Positions 34,690-43,378 of a stretch of 64,000 bases of DNA are shown here, piece after piece. Source of the DNA: DASQPR01 sp963724705 (lineage in GTDB: Bacteria; Actinomycetota; Actinomycetes; Mycobacteriales; Micromonosporaceae); the NCBI GenBank assembly GCA_963724705.1, contig CAVRVS010000004.1, positions 1,736,001 through 1,800,000 on the forward strand. The letters run 5' to 3'. Each line of letters opens with the position of its first letter. Within the stretch, counting starts at the first letter, position 1. The position numbers were made by a program, and so were the translations under genes. The notes beneath the pieces are model-generated. The model saw only the letters and a list, made by a program, of their open reading frames with translations, searched no databases and had not been told where the DNA came from.

Positions 34690-36069
34690 ATGGACAAGAC
34701 CTCAGAGATTCTCGTCGACTACACCCAGTCGTTCAGCGCGGCCGACGTGACCGGCGCCGTCCTCGACGCCGCCGTCAACCATCTGGTCGACACGGTGGCG
34801 GTGGCGATCGCGGGTGCCCGATCGGAACCGGCGCAGATCGCCATCACCCAGGCGCGACGGATCCAGGCCACACCGGGGTCGACGGTCATCGGGGCGAACA
34901 TCAAGACGAGCCCCGAACTGGCTGCCTTCGCCAACGCCATCATGGTGCGCACGTACGACTGGAACGACGGGATGCTCGCCCGCAGCGGCGGGCACCCGAG
35001 CGACATGATCCCCGGACTGCTCGCCGTCGGCGAGATCGAGCACTCGACCGGTATGGATCTGCTCGTGGCCATGACACTCGCATACGAGCTGCTCGGCGGC
35101 ATCGGCGCCGAATGCGAGCGCGGTGGATTCGACCAGGGACTGTTCATGGCGCCGGCGACCGCGCTGGCCGCCGGCAAGCTGATGGGGCTCGACCGGCAGA
35201 AGCTTGCCGACGCGGCATCGTTGGCTCTGGTGCCGAACCTGCCGCTCGGTGTCAGCCGCTGGGGATCCCTGTCCATGATGAAGGGCGCCACGACAGCGTT
35301 CGCCGTACGCAGTGGCGTGTTCGCGGCGATGCTGGCGCGGGACGGCTTCACCTCCGCCCCCGAGCCGTACGAAGGTATCTACGGCCTGCAGTACCTCACC
35401 GGCGCCTTCGTACCGCATCTGCCAGTCAAGCCGGATGGCGCCCGCGTGGTCCAGATGTCCCACCAGAAGCCGATCCCGGCCGACACCCAGGGCCTCGCGG
35501 TGCTCGACATCGCGCCGAAGATCATGGCGTTCGCGTCGATCGACGACATCGAGTCGATCGTCATCGACGCTCCCGAACACACCGCCAAGCATGTCGGCGA
35601 CGAGCCCAAGTACGACCCCCGCACGCGCGAGACGGCCGACCACAGCCTGCCGTACATGCTCGCGGTCATGCTCGTCGACGGCCGGATCACGCTCGACTCT
35701 TACCGCACCGAGCGGTTCCTCGACCCGGCGTTGCGGCCGATCATGCGCAAGATCGTGGTCCGGCCCGACGACGAGTACACCGAGATCTACAAGACGCAGT
35801 ACGACGGCGTCATGCGGCCCACGCCGCGACGCGTACGGGTTCGGCGCAATGACGGTGCCGAGTTCGTCGAGGAGATCACCTGGCACCGCGGCACCATGCA
35901 GAACCCGATGAGCCACACGGACATCGACGCCAAGCTCGACACGATCTGTGAGGGCGTGGTCAGCGACGACGTGCGCGAGAAGATCCGCTCGGCCTGGTGG
36001 GGGGTTGCGGACGCGTCCGACATCGTCGACACCGTTGGCACCGTCGCCGACCTCGGGCTGCCGGGATGA
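34690..36069 (+). CDS. MmgE/PrpD family protein (paralogue 5)
   Basis: 459 aa. Same subtype as 9202 and 22113: MVRTYDWNDGMLARSGGHPSD, SRWGSLSMMKGATTAFAVR, RETADHSLPYMLA, WHRGTMQNPMS. ATG at 34690 gives MDKTSEILVDYTQ, matching the start of paralogue 3; AAAGGAG lies 12 nt upstream. It is 73 nt after the Ldh2 gene and 107 nt before the GntR gene, with no operator-like site in either gap. Confidence 0.9.
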   Translation: MDKTSEILVDYTQSFSAADVTGAVLDAAVNHLVDTVAVAIAGARSEPAQIAITQARRIQATPGSTVIGANIKTSPELAAFANAIMVRTYDWNDGMLARSGGHPSDMIPGLLAVGEIEHSTGMDLLVAMTLAYELLGGIGAECERGGFDQGLFMAPATALAAGKLMGLDRQKLADAASLALVPNLPLGVSRWGSLSMMKGATTAFAVRSGVFAAMLARDGFTSAPEPYEGIYGLQYLTGAFVPHLPVKPDGARVVQMSHQKPIPADTQGLAVLDIAPKIMAFASIDDIESIVIDAPEHTAKHVGDEPKYDPRTRETADHSLPYMLAVMLVDGRITLDSYRTERFLDPALRPIMRKIVVRPDDEYTEIYKTQYDGVMRPTPRRVRVRRNDGAEFVEEITWHRGTMQNPMSHTDIDAKLDTICEGVVSDDVREKIRSAWWGVADASDIVDTVGTVADLGLPG

Positions 36070-36176
36070 GGGGTCGACGGGCATCGGCCGAGCGCGGGAG
36101 GGCACGCGCCAGCCACTGACGACCTACGATATGACGCGGACCCGTTGCGAGACATGGAAGATTGGGCGAACAGCGC

Positions 36177-36890
36177 ATGACCACACAGGACGCCACGGCG
36201 AGCACTGGTCTGGCGCGGGCGTTTCAGGCTCTGGAGGGGCGTGCACCGACCCGCGGCGGCGTACCGAGCGCGGTCGCCGACGTGTTGCGCGAGGGGATCC
36301 TGGACGGGTCGCTCGAACCGGGCACCTGGCTTCGTGAGGCCGAGGTCTCCCGCGAGCTGAAGGTGAGCCGGACGCCGGTCCGCGACGCGTTCCGGATCCT
36401 CGCCGCCGAAGGCCTGGTCGACATCACCGTGAATCTCGGCGCCGTGGTCAGCCGTACGACGAGCGACGACGTGCTCGAGGTCTACATGGTGCGCGAGGCG
36501 CTCGAAGGGGTCGCGTTCCGTCTTGCCAGCCGCCGCGCGTCGCAGCGCTGCCTGGACGAATTCGCGACGCTGATCCCGGACATGAAGCGGGCGGCCGAGG
36601 CGAACGAGGTCGCCGAGTTGTCGAAGCTGTTCGGCAAATTCCACGCGATCGTGTGCGACGCGTGCGGCAACCGCTACCTGCAGCGCTCGCTGCGCCAGCT
36701 GCAGAACGCGGCACGCCGCTTCCCGGATCCGACGCTCAATCTGCCCGGCCGGATCGACGAATCACTGCAGGAGCACCTCGATCTCGCCGACGCCGTGGTC
36801 CGGGGCGACTCGGCGCGTGCCGAGCAGCTCGCCGTGGCGCACATGCGACACCTGACCGAGCTGCGGGTTCGCATGCTGCTCACCGGCTGA
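36177..36890 (+). CDS. GntR-family regulator, FCD subfamily (copy 2)
   Basis: 237 aa, close paralogue of 4806-5531. The winged-helix part has REAEVSRELKVSRTPVRDAF, identical to copy 1 over most of the recognition helix, so both should bind the same DNA. The FCD domain keeps FHAIVCDACGNRYL, EHLDLADAV and HMRHLTELRVRMLL. ATG at 36177 is used; TTG at 36162 with GGAAGA upstream is possible. The ligand-binding half differs more than the DNA-binding half, which suggests two signals feeding one operator set. Confidence 0.92.
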   Translation: MTTQDATASTGLARAFQALEGRAPTRGGVPSAVADVLREGILDGSLEPGTWLREAEVSRELKVSRTPVRDAFRILAAEGLVDITVNLGAVVSRTTSDDVLEVYMVREALEGVAFRLASRRASQRCLDEFATLIPDMKRAAEANEVAELSKLFGKFHAIVCDACGNRYLQRSLRQLQNAARRFPDPTLNLPGRIDESLQEHLDLADAVVRGDSARAEQLAVAHMRHLTELRVRMLLTG

Positions 36891-36960
36891 CACCGCTCGC
36901 CGCCGGTCGACGCACCCGCTGGCCTGGGCGAACCCGCGACGAGGCGTGCGGGTCCGACGG

Positions 36961-37434
36961 TCAGCGATCGACGCGGAAGCGTGGGATCGAGATCTCGTCG
37001 TTCGCCGGTTCGAACGCCACCCGGAGGCGGTCGCCGACCCGGATCTCGTCGTTGGGCGTGCCGATCACGTTGCTGTACATCCGCGGCCCCTCGTCGAGTT
37101 GGACGAGCACGAGGTTGTACGGGATGTCCGCGGCCCAAGCCGGGTTGAACGCGCGCTGATAGACGACCTTCGCGAACACTTCGCCGCGGCCCGATAGTTC
37201 GGCCCACCCAAAGTCCGGCGAGATGCACACCGGACACAGCGCCTGTATCGGATTCCGGATGTGTCCGCACGCCGCGCATTGCTGCATGACGAGCCGGCCT
37301 TCGTGCGCCGCGGTCCAGAACGGACGGTTGGCGTCGTCGATCGTCGGCAACATCTTCGCCGGTGGCGGCTTCGGAGCGTCCGTCACCGCTGCCGTGGCGC
37401 TCTGCTGCTGGCTCGTGCTGGTCGGCTGGCTCAT
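36961..37434 (-). CDS. DUF35 Zn-ribbon/OB-fold protein (copy 2)
   Basis: 157 aa. Zinc ligands Cys53, Cys56, Cys67 and Cys70 (QQCAACGHI, ALCPVC), then an OB-fold ending FEPANDEISIPRFR. It starts inside the stop of the thiolase-like gene (ATGA at 37434) and ends the CaiB-CaiB-thiolase-DUF35 operon, convergent with the GntR gene. N-terminal 25 residues are Ser/Gln/Ala-rich and probably disordered. Likely partner of the preceding protein in a ChsH2/Ltp2-like complex. Confidence 0.92.
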   Translation of the reverse strand: MSQPTSTSQQQSATAAVTDAPKPPPAKMLPTIDDANRPFWTAAHEGRLVMQQCAACGHIRNPIQALCPVCISPDFGWAELSGRGEVFAKVVYQRAFNPAWAADIPYNLVLVQLDEGPRMYSNVIGTPNDEIRVGDRLRVAFEPANDEISIPRFRVDR

Positions 37435-38624
37435 TCCCCGGGACCCCGATCCTTCGTCAAGACGAGCGCGCTGGCCGTGTTGAGCACGAGACCGCGACCG
37501 CCGGTGAGGCACACCTCGGCCCCCGGCACCTGCCGCTCCCCTGCGTCACCACGCATCTGCGAAACGCCTTCGGCGATCGTCCACCAGCCCTGCGGGTGAC
37601 CGGCGGAGAGATGGCCGCCGTGCGTGTTGACCGGCAGCCGGCCACCCAGCCGGATCTGGCCGTTCTCCACGAAGCTTCCGCCCTCGCCGACCTTGCAGAA
37701 GCCGGCGTGTTCGAGCCACAGGATCACGCTGATCGTGAAGTTGTCGTAGAGCTCGGCGACCTGGATGTCGTCCGGGCCGACGCCGGCCATCGCGTACGCG
37801 CGCTCGACCGCGTCCTTCTGGTGCGGCCCGTACCACCAGTCCTCGCGTTCGTGGTCCTGTGTCGTGAAGCCCTGCCCCATGCCGGCGATCGTGACCACCG
37901 GTTGGGCCAAGTCACGCGCGCGTTCGGCCGTGGTCACGATGAGGCACACACCGCCGTCGTTGACGAGGCAGCAGTCGAGCAGGTGGAACGGCTCGACGAT
38001 CATCCGGGACGCCTGATGATCCTCGAGGGTGATCGGCTTGCGCATCATCGCGGCCGGATTGAGCGACGCGTGATGGCGGGTCGAGACCGCGACCTCGCCC
38101 AACTGTTCGGTCGTGGTGCCGTACAAAGCCATGTGCCGGCTCGCGGTCAGCGCGCTCCACGACGCCGCGCCGTACGCGCCCCAGACGCCGTAGTTCGACG
38201 TCTCGACGCCCAGGTAGCCACCGGCGGCGTGGGCCGGGCGTTTCGGTCCGCTCTTGGCCGCGTCGCCGAAGCAACAAGCAACGTAGTTGGCCATGCCGGT
38301 GGTCACGGCCATCGTCGCCATCTGGACAAGCGCGCCGGCGGTAGCACCGCCCATGGCCATGCTTCCGCTGTACGACGGGTTGATGCCCAGTGCCCGACCG
38401 GCGCGTACGTAGTCCAAGGCCCAGTGCATGTCGGTGGTCCCCGGCTCGCTGACCAGCCCGTCGATGTCGGACTTTCGCAGCCCCGCATCCGCGAGCGCGA
38501 GCGCGAACGCCTCGGACTGGAGACCGAGACTCGTACTTCCGGGGAGGATGCCCTGCTTGGTCAGGCCGACACCGACAATGGCCGCCTTGTTGCTCAACAT
38601 GTGGTCGCTTCCGGCCCGCGTCAC
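37431..38624 (-). CDS. Thiolase-like protein, SCP-x/Ltp2 type (copy 2)
   Basis: 397 aa. Fold landmarks are AAIVGVGLTKQG, LYDNFTISVILWLE and SAGHPQGWWTIAE with the conserved His. The C-terminal CxG of true thiolases reads LTGGRG, and no Cys is seen at the usual nucleophile place (SGSMAMGGATAGA). This again suggests a Tyr-using aldolase of the Ltp2 kind with the DUF35 partner. GTG at 38624 overlaps the CaiB stop (GTGA) and is preferred over ATG 38600, which has only a weak ribosome site. It is divergent from copy 1 but in the same family. Confidence 0.87.
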   Translation of the reverse strand: MTRAGSDHMLSNKAAIVGVGLTKQGILPGSTSLGLQSEAFALALADAGLRKSDIDGLVSEPGTTDMHWALDYVRAGRALGINPSYSGSMAMGGATAGALVQMATMAVTTGMANYVACCFGDAAKSGPKRPAHAAGGYLGVETSNYGVWGAYGAASWSALTASRHMALYGTTTEQLGEVAVSTRHHASLNPAAMMRKPITLEDHQASRMIVEPFHLLDCCLVNDGGVCLIVTTAERARDLAQPVVTIAGMGQGFTTQDHEREDWWYGPHQKDAVERAYAMAGVGPDDIQVAELYDNFTISVILWLEHAGFCKVGEGGSFVENGQIRLGGRLPVNTHGGHLSAGHPQGWWTIAEGVSQMRGDAGERQVPGAEVCLTGGRGLVLNTASALVLTKDRGPGE

Positions 38625-39850
38625 ACCAGCACCCCTTCGTCGACGAGGCGGTCGATCTCGGTGTCGTCGAGCCCGAGCAGATCCGTACACACCTGCCGAG
38701 TGTGCTGGCCGAGCAGCGGCGCCGGCGTGCGCATGGGTGACTCGGATACACCGGTCAGCGCGAACGGTGGCCGGTCATAGATGGACGGCCCCATCTCCGG
38801 ATGGTCAAGGACGACGAACTGACCACGATGCTTCAACTGCGGATCGACCTCGATGAGGTCGCGATAGTTTTCCACCACGCCCGCCGCCACATTGTGCTGC
38901 TGCAACCGATCCATCAATTCGAACGGATCGCGGTCACGGGTACGGGTCGAAATGATCTCGTCAAGTTCGTCGTGGTGGCGGCGCCGTTCGTCCACCGTGA
39001 CGAACCGCGGATCGGCGGCCAGGTCGGGCAGGTCCAACTCATCCAGCAGCACCTTCCACTGCACATCGGACGTGACGCTGACGCCGATCCACCGATCGTC
39101 GCCCCGGCACGGGTAGACACCGTTGGGCACCGCCGATTCGGACCGGTTGCCCTGCGGCATCTGGACGCGACCGTTGACCGTGTAGTCGAGGATGGCGGGG
39201 CCGAGCAACGACACCATCGTCTCGGCCTGCGACAGGTCGATGTACTGTCCCTGCCCCGTACGCCGCCGGTGCCGCAGGGCGACCAGCAGCGCGAAGGCCG
39301 AGTGGGCCGGAGCCGGTACGTGGTCGGGATAGTTCGTCCCGGTGCCGACGGGCAGCATCCCCGGTAGGCCGGACATGTGGTAGAGCCCGGTCAACGCGCT
39401 GACGGTCTGTCCGTAGCCGACGAGCTTGCTATCCGGCCCGTACGAGCCCTGCATGCCCATCTCCAGGAAGATGATGTCGTCCTTGACCGCCCGCGCCTGC
39501 TCGTACCCGAGGCCGAGATCTTCGAGCGTGCCCGGCGTGAAGTTGCTCGTGACCATGTCGGCCTGCGCGATGAGACGGAGGATCAGCGCCGCCGCGTCCG
39601 GGTGCTTCAGATTGATCGTGACGCTGAGCTTGTTGCTGTTGCGGTCGGCGAAGTAGCCACTGCGGTTGACGCTGTCGTTACGTTTCTTGTCCCGGAACGG
39701 GGGCAGGATGCGCAGGCGGTCCACTCGCTTCGACGACTCGATGCGGATGACCTCGGCACCGTGGTCGGCCAGGACTCGCGTCGTGTACGGCCCGGCGCCG
39801 AACCACGTGAAGTCGACGACCCGTACGCCGCGCAACGGTAGTGACTGCAT
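38621..39850 (-). CDS. CaiB/BaiF (class III) CoA-transferase 2
   Basis: 409 aa. Start LPLRGVRVVDFTWFGAGPY, then NSNKLSVTINLKHPD; catalytic Asp176 in TNYPDHVPAPAHSAFAL, followed by TGQGQYIDLSQAETM. ATG at 39850 overlaps the TGA of the upstream CaiB gene by one base. Two CaiB genes in tandem can form a heteromeric transferase, as in bile-acid or benzylsuccinate CoA-transferases, so subunits 2 and 3 may work together. CoA donor and acceptor are not visible. Confidence 0.92.
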   Translation of the reverse strand: MQSLPLRGVRVVDFTWFGAGPYTTRVLADHGAEVIRIESSKRVDRLRILPPFRDKKRNDSVNRSGYFADRNSNKLSVTINLKHPDAAALILRLIAQADMVTSNFTPGTLEDLGLGYEQARAVKDDIIFLEMGMQGSYGPDSKLVGYGQTVSALTGLYHMSGLPGMLPVGTGTNYPDHVPAPAHSAFALLVALRHRRRTGQGQYIDLSQAETMVSLLGPAILDYTVNGRVQMPQGNRSESAVPNGVYPCRGDDRWIGVSVTSDVQWKVLLDELDLPDLAADPRFVTVDERRRHHDELDEIISTRTRDRDPFELMDRLQQHNVAAGVVENYRDLIEVDPQLKHRGQFVVLDHPEMGPSIYDRPPFALTGVSESPMRTPAPLLGQHTRQVCTDLLGLDDTEIDRLVDEGVLV

Positions 39851-41067
39851 CAGTTGCCTCCGACGGCGTTGGTCGCGTGCTCAGCGAGCTGGTCGAGAAT
39901 CTCGGCGTTGTGTTCACCGATATCGGGCGCCGGCCGTCGCACCCGGCTGGGGGAAACGGCGAGCTTGTACGGGGCACCGGGCATCGTCAGCGTCCGACCG
40001 GTCGGCGGGTGCGGCACCTCCGTGAAGTAGCCACGCGCGCGCAGATGCGGGCTGTTCACCAGATCGGCCGAGTCGTTGACCGGGCACAGCGGGATCCGTA
40101 CCTGTTTCGCGGCGTCGTAGAGCTGCGCCTTCGTCCGGTTCATCGCGAGCCGGTTGAAGATCTCCAGGAACTCGGCCTTGCCCTCCGGGCTCGCCGCGAA
40201 CTCGTTCGATTGCCACTTCTCGTCCCGCAGCGAGGTCGCGCCCTCAATCCCCTCCGACTCGAGCCACTCGACGAGCTGGTTCCAGAACAGCCCGAGTCCG
40301 GTCGCAAGGACGTACACATGACCATCGCTGCACGCGTAGACACCGACACCGGCCTGCCGTACGTCCCCGCCGTTGCGTTTGCGTACGACCTTCTCGAGGT
40401 CGTAGAACTGCACCGCGTTCTCGTTGGCCATGACGACACTCTGTTGGGCGGACACGTCGACGAACTGCCCCTCGCCGGTTTCCTCGGCTCCGAGCAGGGC
40501 GAGCATCGTTCCGACGGCGGCGAACTGGCCGGCCGCGAGGAGTGCCTGGTCGCCGAATGCCCGCACCGGTTGACCGTTCGCGTACCCGCCGAGCGACAGC
40601 AGGCCGCCCAGGGCCATGATCGTGGTGTCCGAGGCGGCGTGGTTCGCGTACGGTCCGTCGGCGCCGAACGCCGAGACCGACGTGTAGACCAGGCGAGGGT
40701 TACGGGCCCGCAGCACGTCCGGGCCGAGGCCCCGGGCCGCCATGGCGCCGACCTCGCCGGTGCCGTCGAGCACGGCGTCGCAGCCGTCGGCGAGCCGAAG
40801 AAACGTCCCGCGATCGTCCGGATCGTCGAGGTCCAGCGCCAGGCCACGCTTGCTCGTGTTGAAATACGCGAATGTGAGACTGTGCGCCGGGTTGTCGGCG
40901 TCGTCGATGAACGGTCCGGCCCGCCGGTCGGCCGCACCACCCGGCGGTTCGACCAGGATCACGTCGGCCCCGAAGTCGGCCAGCAACTTTCCGGCGTACC
41001 GGCCGTATGGGCCGGGCAGCTCCAGAATGCGAAGACCCTCGAGCGCACCGTCAAGTTCGTTGCCCAC
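39850..41067 (-). CDS. CaiB/BaiF (class III) CoA-transferase 3
   Basis: 405 aa. LEGLRILELPGPYGRYAGKLL, NTSKRGLALDLDD, catalytic Asp173 in RAFGDQALLAAGQ, then TGEGQFVDVSAQQS. GTG at 41067 is chosen because GGGAGG lies 10 nt upstream; ATG 41121 has no ribosome site, and the frame to 41205 crosses the operator. First gene of the CaiB-CaiB-thiolase-DUF35 operon. Together with CaiB2 it probably activates or recycles the acid used by the thiolase/DUF35 pair. Confidence 0.9.
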   Translation of the reverse strand: MGNELDGALEGLRILELPGPYGRYAGKLLADFGADVILVEPPGGAADRRAGPFIDDADNPAHSLTFAYFNTSKRGLALDLDDPDDRGTFLRLADGCDAVLDGTGEVGAMAARGLGPDVLRARNPRLVYTSVSAFGADGPYANHAASDTTIMALGGLLSLGGYANGQPVRAFGDQALLAAGQFAAVGTMLALLGAEETGEGQFVDVSAQQSVVMANENAVQFYDLEKVVRKRNGGDVRQAGVGVYACSDGHVYVLATGLGLFWNQLVEWLESEGIEGATSLRDEKWQSNEFAASPEGKAEFLEIFNRLAMNRTKAQLYDAAKQVRIPLCPVNDSADLVNSPHLRARGYFTEVPHPPTGRTLTMPGAPYKLAVSPSRVRRPAPDIGEHNAEILDQLAEHATNAVGGN

Positions 41068-41434
41068 CGGCGCAGACCTCCCACGTATTGTCGACTGCGG
41101 CGCAGGACTGTCGCGGGCCATGGTCCGGACGCGACGCGACGGGAGCTCCCGGCAGTCTTTGTATGCTAGGTGCACACAATATTCCTCGGGCGATCGTCTC
41201 CGCAAGGTGACGCGCGCCGCCGGGTCGCTGGAACGCCGGACCGCCGGACCGCCGCGTCGTGCGGCGGCGCCCGCCGGTTCGCCGCGTCGCCTGGTCGCCC
41301 GACGGCGCCCGCTCCGTCCCGCGCTGCCGGGCGGACGAAATCGTCGAGAGCGTCCACGCCAGCCGCGTCACGGTGTTCAATCGAGCGAGACGGCCATGGA
41401 TCTCGCTCCGCTCACACCGTCATGGGGGTACGGC
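41068..41434. other. Divergent promoter region, gene-free
   Basis: 367 nt between the CaiB operon and the SBP56 gene. It holds operator site I and otherwise GC-rich sequence; the open plus-strand frame through it has no protein-like composition and is not a gene. Confidence 0.55.
41159..41179. promoter_or_regulatory. Operator-like site I
   Basis: TTGTATGC-TAGGT-GCACACAA, seven of eight arm bases inverted; the following ATATTC and CGGGC also match the site before the Rieske gene. Lies 92 nt upstream of GTG 41067. Confidence 0.66.
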
Positions 41435-42847
41435 ATGACCGCATCGACTACGGACCCGACGTTCTACCGCAGCGCTCGCGATGCGGCCGCCGCTCCGCCC
41501 GAATCGCTGGCCTACGTCGTGGCGTTCGACCGGACCGGCCAACGGCCCGACGCGCTCACCGTCGTCGACGTCGACGAGAATTCGGCGTCGTACGGCCAGG
41601 TGGTGGGGTGGACCGACACGCCCGGTCGCGGCGGCGAGCTTCACCATTTCGGCTGGAACGCGTGCAGCAGCGCGCTCAAGCACGAGGGCCACGGCCACGA
41701 TGGGGACCTGGCCCGGCGCTACCTGCTCGTGCCCGGCATTCGATCGTCGAACATCTACGTCTACGACACCCAGCCCGACCCGCGCGCACCACACCTGGTC
41801 AAGACCGTGGACGCCGACGAACTCGCCGCCAAGGCCGGCTACTCGCGGCCGCACACACTGCACTGCGGCCCCGACGGCGTGTTCATGACCTGTCTCGGCA
41901 ACGGTACCGGTGACGGCGGCGGCCCCGGCGGCATTGCGCTGCTCGACCACAACACGTTCGACGTGCTGCGCTCCTGGGAACACGAGCGCGGTCCGCAGTA
42001 TCTGGCCTACGACGCGTGGTGGCACCTCAATCAGAACACGTTGGTCAGCAGCGAATGGGGCACGCCGTCGATGATCGAGGATGGCGTCCAGGGAGACCTG
42101 CTGCTCGGTAACAAGTACGGACACGCGATCCATTTCTGGGACCTGGCCGAGGGCCGACACGTACAACGGGTCGATCTGGGCGAGCAGCACCAGATGACGC
42201 TGGAGTTGCGGCCGTCGCACGACCCCGATGCCACCTGGGGTTTCGTCGGTGTCGTGGTCAGCACCGAGGACCTGTCCGGCTCGGTCTGGCGCTGGTTCCG
42301 GGACGGCGACACGTGGGCGGTCGAGAAGGTCATCACGATCCCGGCCGAGCCGGCCGACGGCAGCAAGCTGCCTCCGCTGCTCGAGCCGTTCGGGGCGATC
42401 CCGCCCCTCATCACGGACATCGACCTCTCGGTGGACGATCGCTTCCTCTACGTGTCCTGCTGGGCGACCGGCGAGCTGAAACAGTACGACGTCACCGACC
42501 CCGCTCACCCGCGCGAGACCGGATCGGTACGCCTCGGCGGCATCGGCGCCGCGGCCGCCCATCCGGCCCGCCCCGACCTGCCGCTGGCCGGCGGCCCGCA
42601 GATGGTCGAGGTCAGCCGCGACGGGCGACGGGTCTACCTGACGAATTCGCTGTACGGGGCGTGGGACGACCAGTTCTATCCGGACGGCGTCGGCGCGTGG
42701 ATGGCCAAGATCGACGTGGGACCGGACGGCGGCATCACGGCCGACTCACGGTTCTTCCCGCACGGTGACGACTTCCGTGGGCTGCGCGTGCATCAGACCC
42801 GACTGCAGGGCGGCGATGCGTCGTCGGACTCGTACTGCTACCGGTAG
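41435..42847 (+). CDS. Selenium-binding protein SBP56 family / methanethiol oxidase homologue
   Basis: 470 aa, the usual length of the SBP56 family, which includes bacterial methanethiol oxidase (methanethiol to formaldehyde, sulfide and peroxide). Family motifs are ELHHFGWNACSSALKH, RPHTLHCGPDG, HFWDLAEGRHVQ and LYVSCWATGELKQYDV from the beta-propeller. ATG at 41435 has GGGGG upstream; ATG 41396 is an alternative. No secretion signal is obvious, unlike the periplasmic proteobacterial enzyme. It diverges from the CaiB operon. Activity as a methanethiol oxidase is from homology only. Confidence 0.92.
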   Translation: MTASTTDPTFYRSARDAAAAPPESLAYVVAFDRTGQRPDALTVVDVDENSASYGQVVGWTDTPGRGGELHHFGWNACSSALKHEGHGHDGDLARRYLLVPGIRSSNIYVYDTQPDPRAPHLVKTVDADELAAKAGYSRPHTLHCGPDGVFMTCLGNGTGDGGGPGGIALLDHNTFDVLRSWEHERGPQYLAYDAWWHLNQNTLVSSEWGTPSMIEDGVQGDLLLGNKYGHAIHFWDLAEGRHVQRVDLGEQHQMTLELRPSHDPDATWGFVGVVVSTEDLSGSVWRWFRDGDTWAVEKVITIPAEPADGSKLPPLLEPFGAIPPLITDIDLSVDDRFLYVSCWATGELKQYDVTDPAHPRETGSVRLGGIGAAAAHPARPDLPLAGGPQMVEVSRDGRRVYLTNSLYGAWDDQFYPDGVGAWMAKIDVGPDGGITADSRFFPHGDDFRGLRVHQTRLQGGDASSDSYCYR

Positions 42848-42874
42848 GAGCTAAGGCCTCGCGGACGAGAACCG

Positions 42875-43312
42875 TCAACTGCCGTAGATCCGGGTCGGAT
42901 CGACGAGTACGACCGTGCGCCGTTGCTCGGCCATGACACGGTCGTACTCGTCCCAGTCATCGTGCGTGCCGCCCGCGGCGAGGAATACCTCACGCAAGAG
43001 CACCCGCAACCGCTCGGCATCGACGGACGGGTCCGGGTCGTCCGGCCCAATGAGGTGCGCGCGCCCTTCGACGGTCGCCCACTGCCAACCCGATCGTACG
43101 GTCGCCGACATGGCGGGCCGAGCCCGGAGATTGGCGAGTTTCACCTTGCCGTACGTCACGAACGCCAAAGAGAGTCGCCCGGTCGACGGGTGCGGCGTCA
43201 CGCCGGCGTTGACGAGCGATGACTGGATGCTGCCATCCGCCCGCGACGTCGAGACCACAGCCAAACCCTGCTCGGCGGCGCCGAGCGCCGCCACGTCGTC
43301 GAGTGTCGTCAC
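42875..43312 (-). CDS. PPOX-class F420/FMN-dependent protein
   Basis: 145 aa split-barrel flavin/deazaflavin-binding protein. VVSTSRADGSIQSSLVNAG, LAFVTYGKVKLANLRARPAMS and VEGRAHLIG are typical of actinobacterial F420-binding pyridoxamine-phosphate-oxidase-like proteins. ATG at 43312. Convergent with the SBP56 gene and single in its unit. It is a small redox enzyme of unknown substrate. Confidence 0.86.
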   Translation of the reverse strand: MTTLDDVAALGAAEQGLAVVSTSRADGSIQSSLVNAGVTPHPSTGRLSLAFVTYGKVKLANLRARPAMSATVRSGWQWATVEGRAHLIGPDDPDPSVDAERLRVLLREVFLAAGGTHDDWDEYDRVMAEQRRTVVLVDPTRIYGS

Positions 43313-43378
43313 CCGGCGAGTATGCCCCGGGCGCGTCGCGGCCGCATACGGTCGCGCGCACGTCGGGCGGAATAGCCC

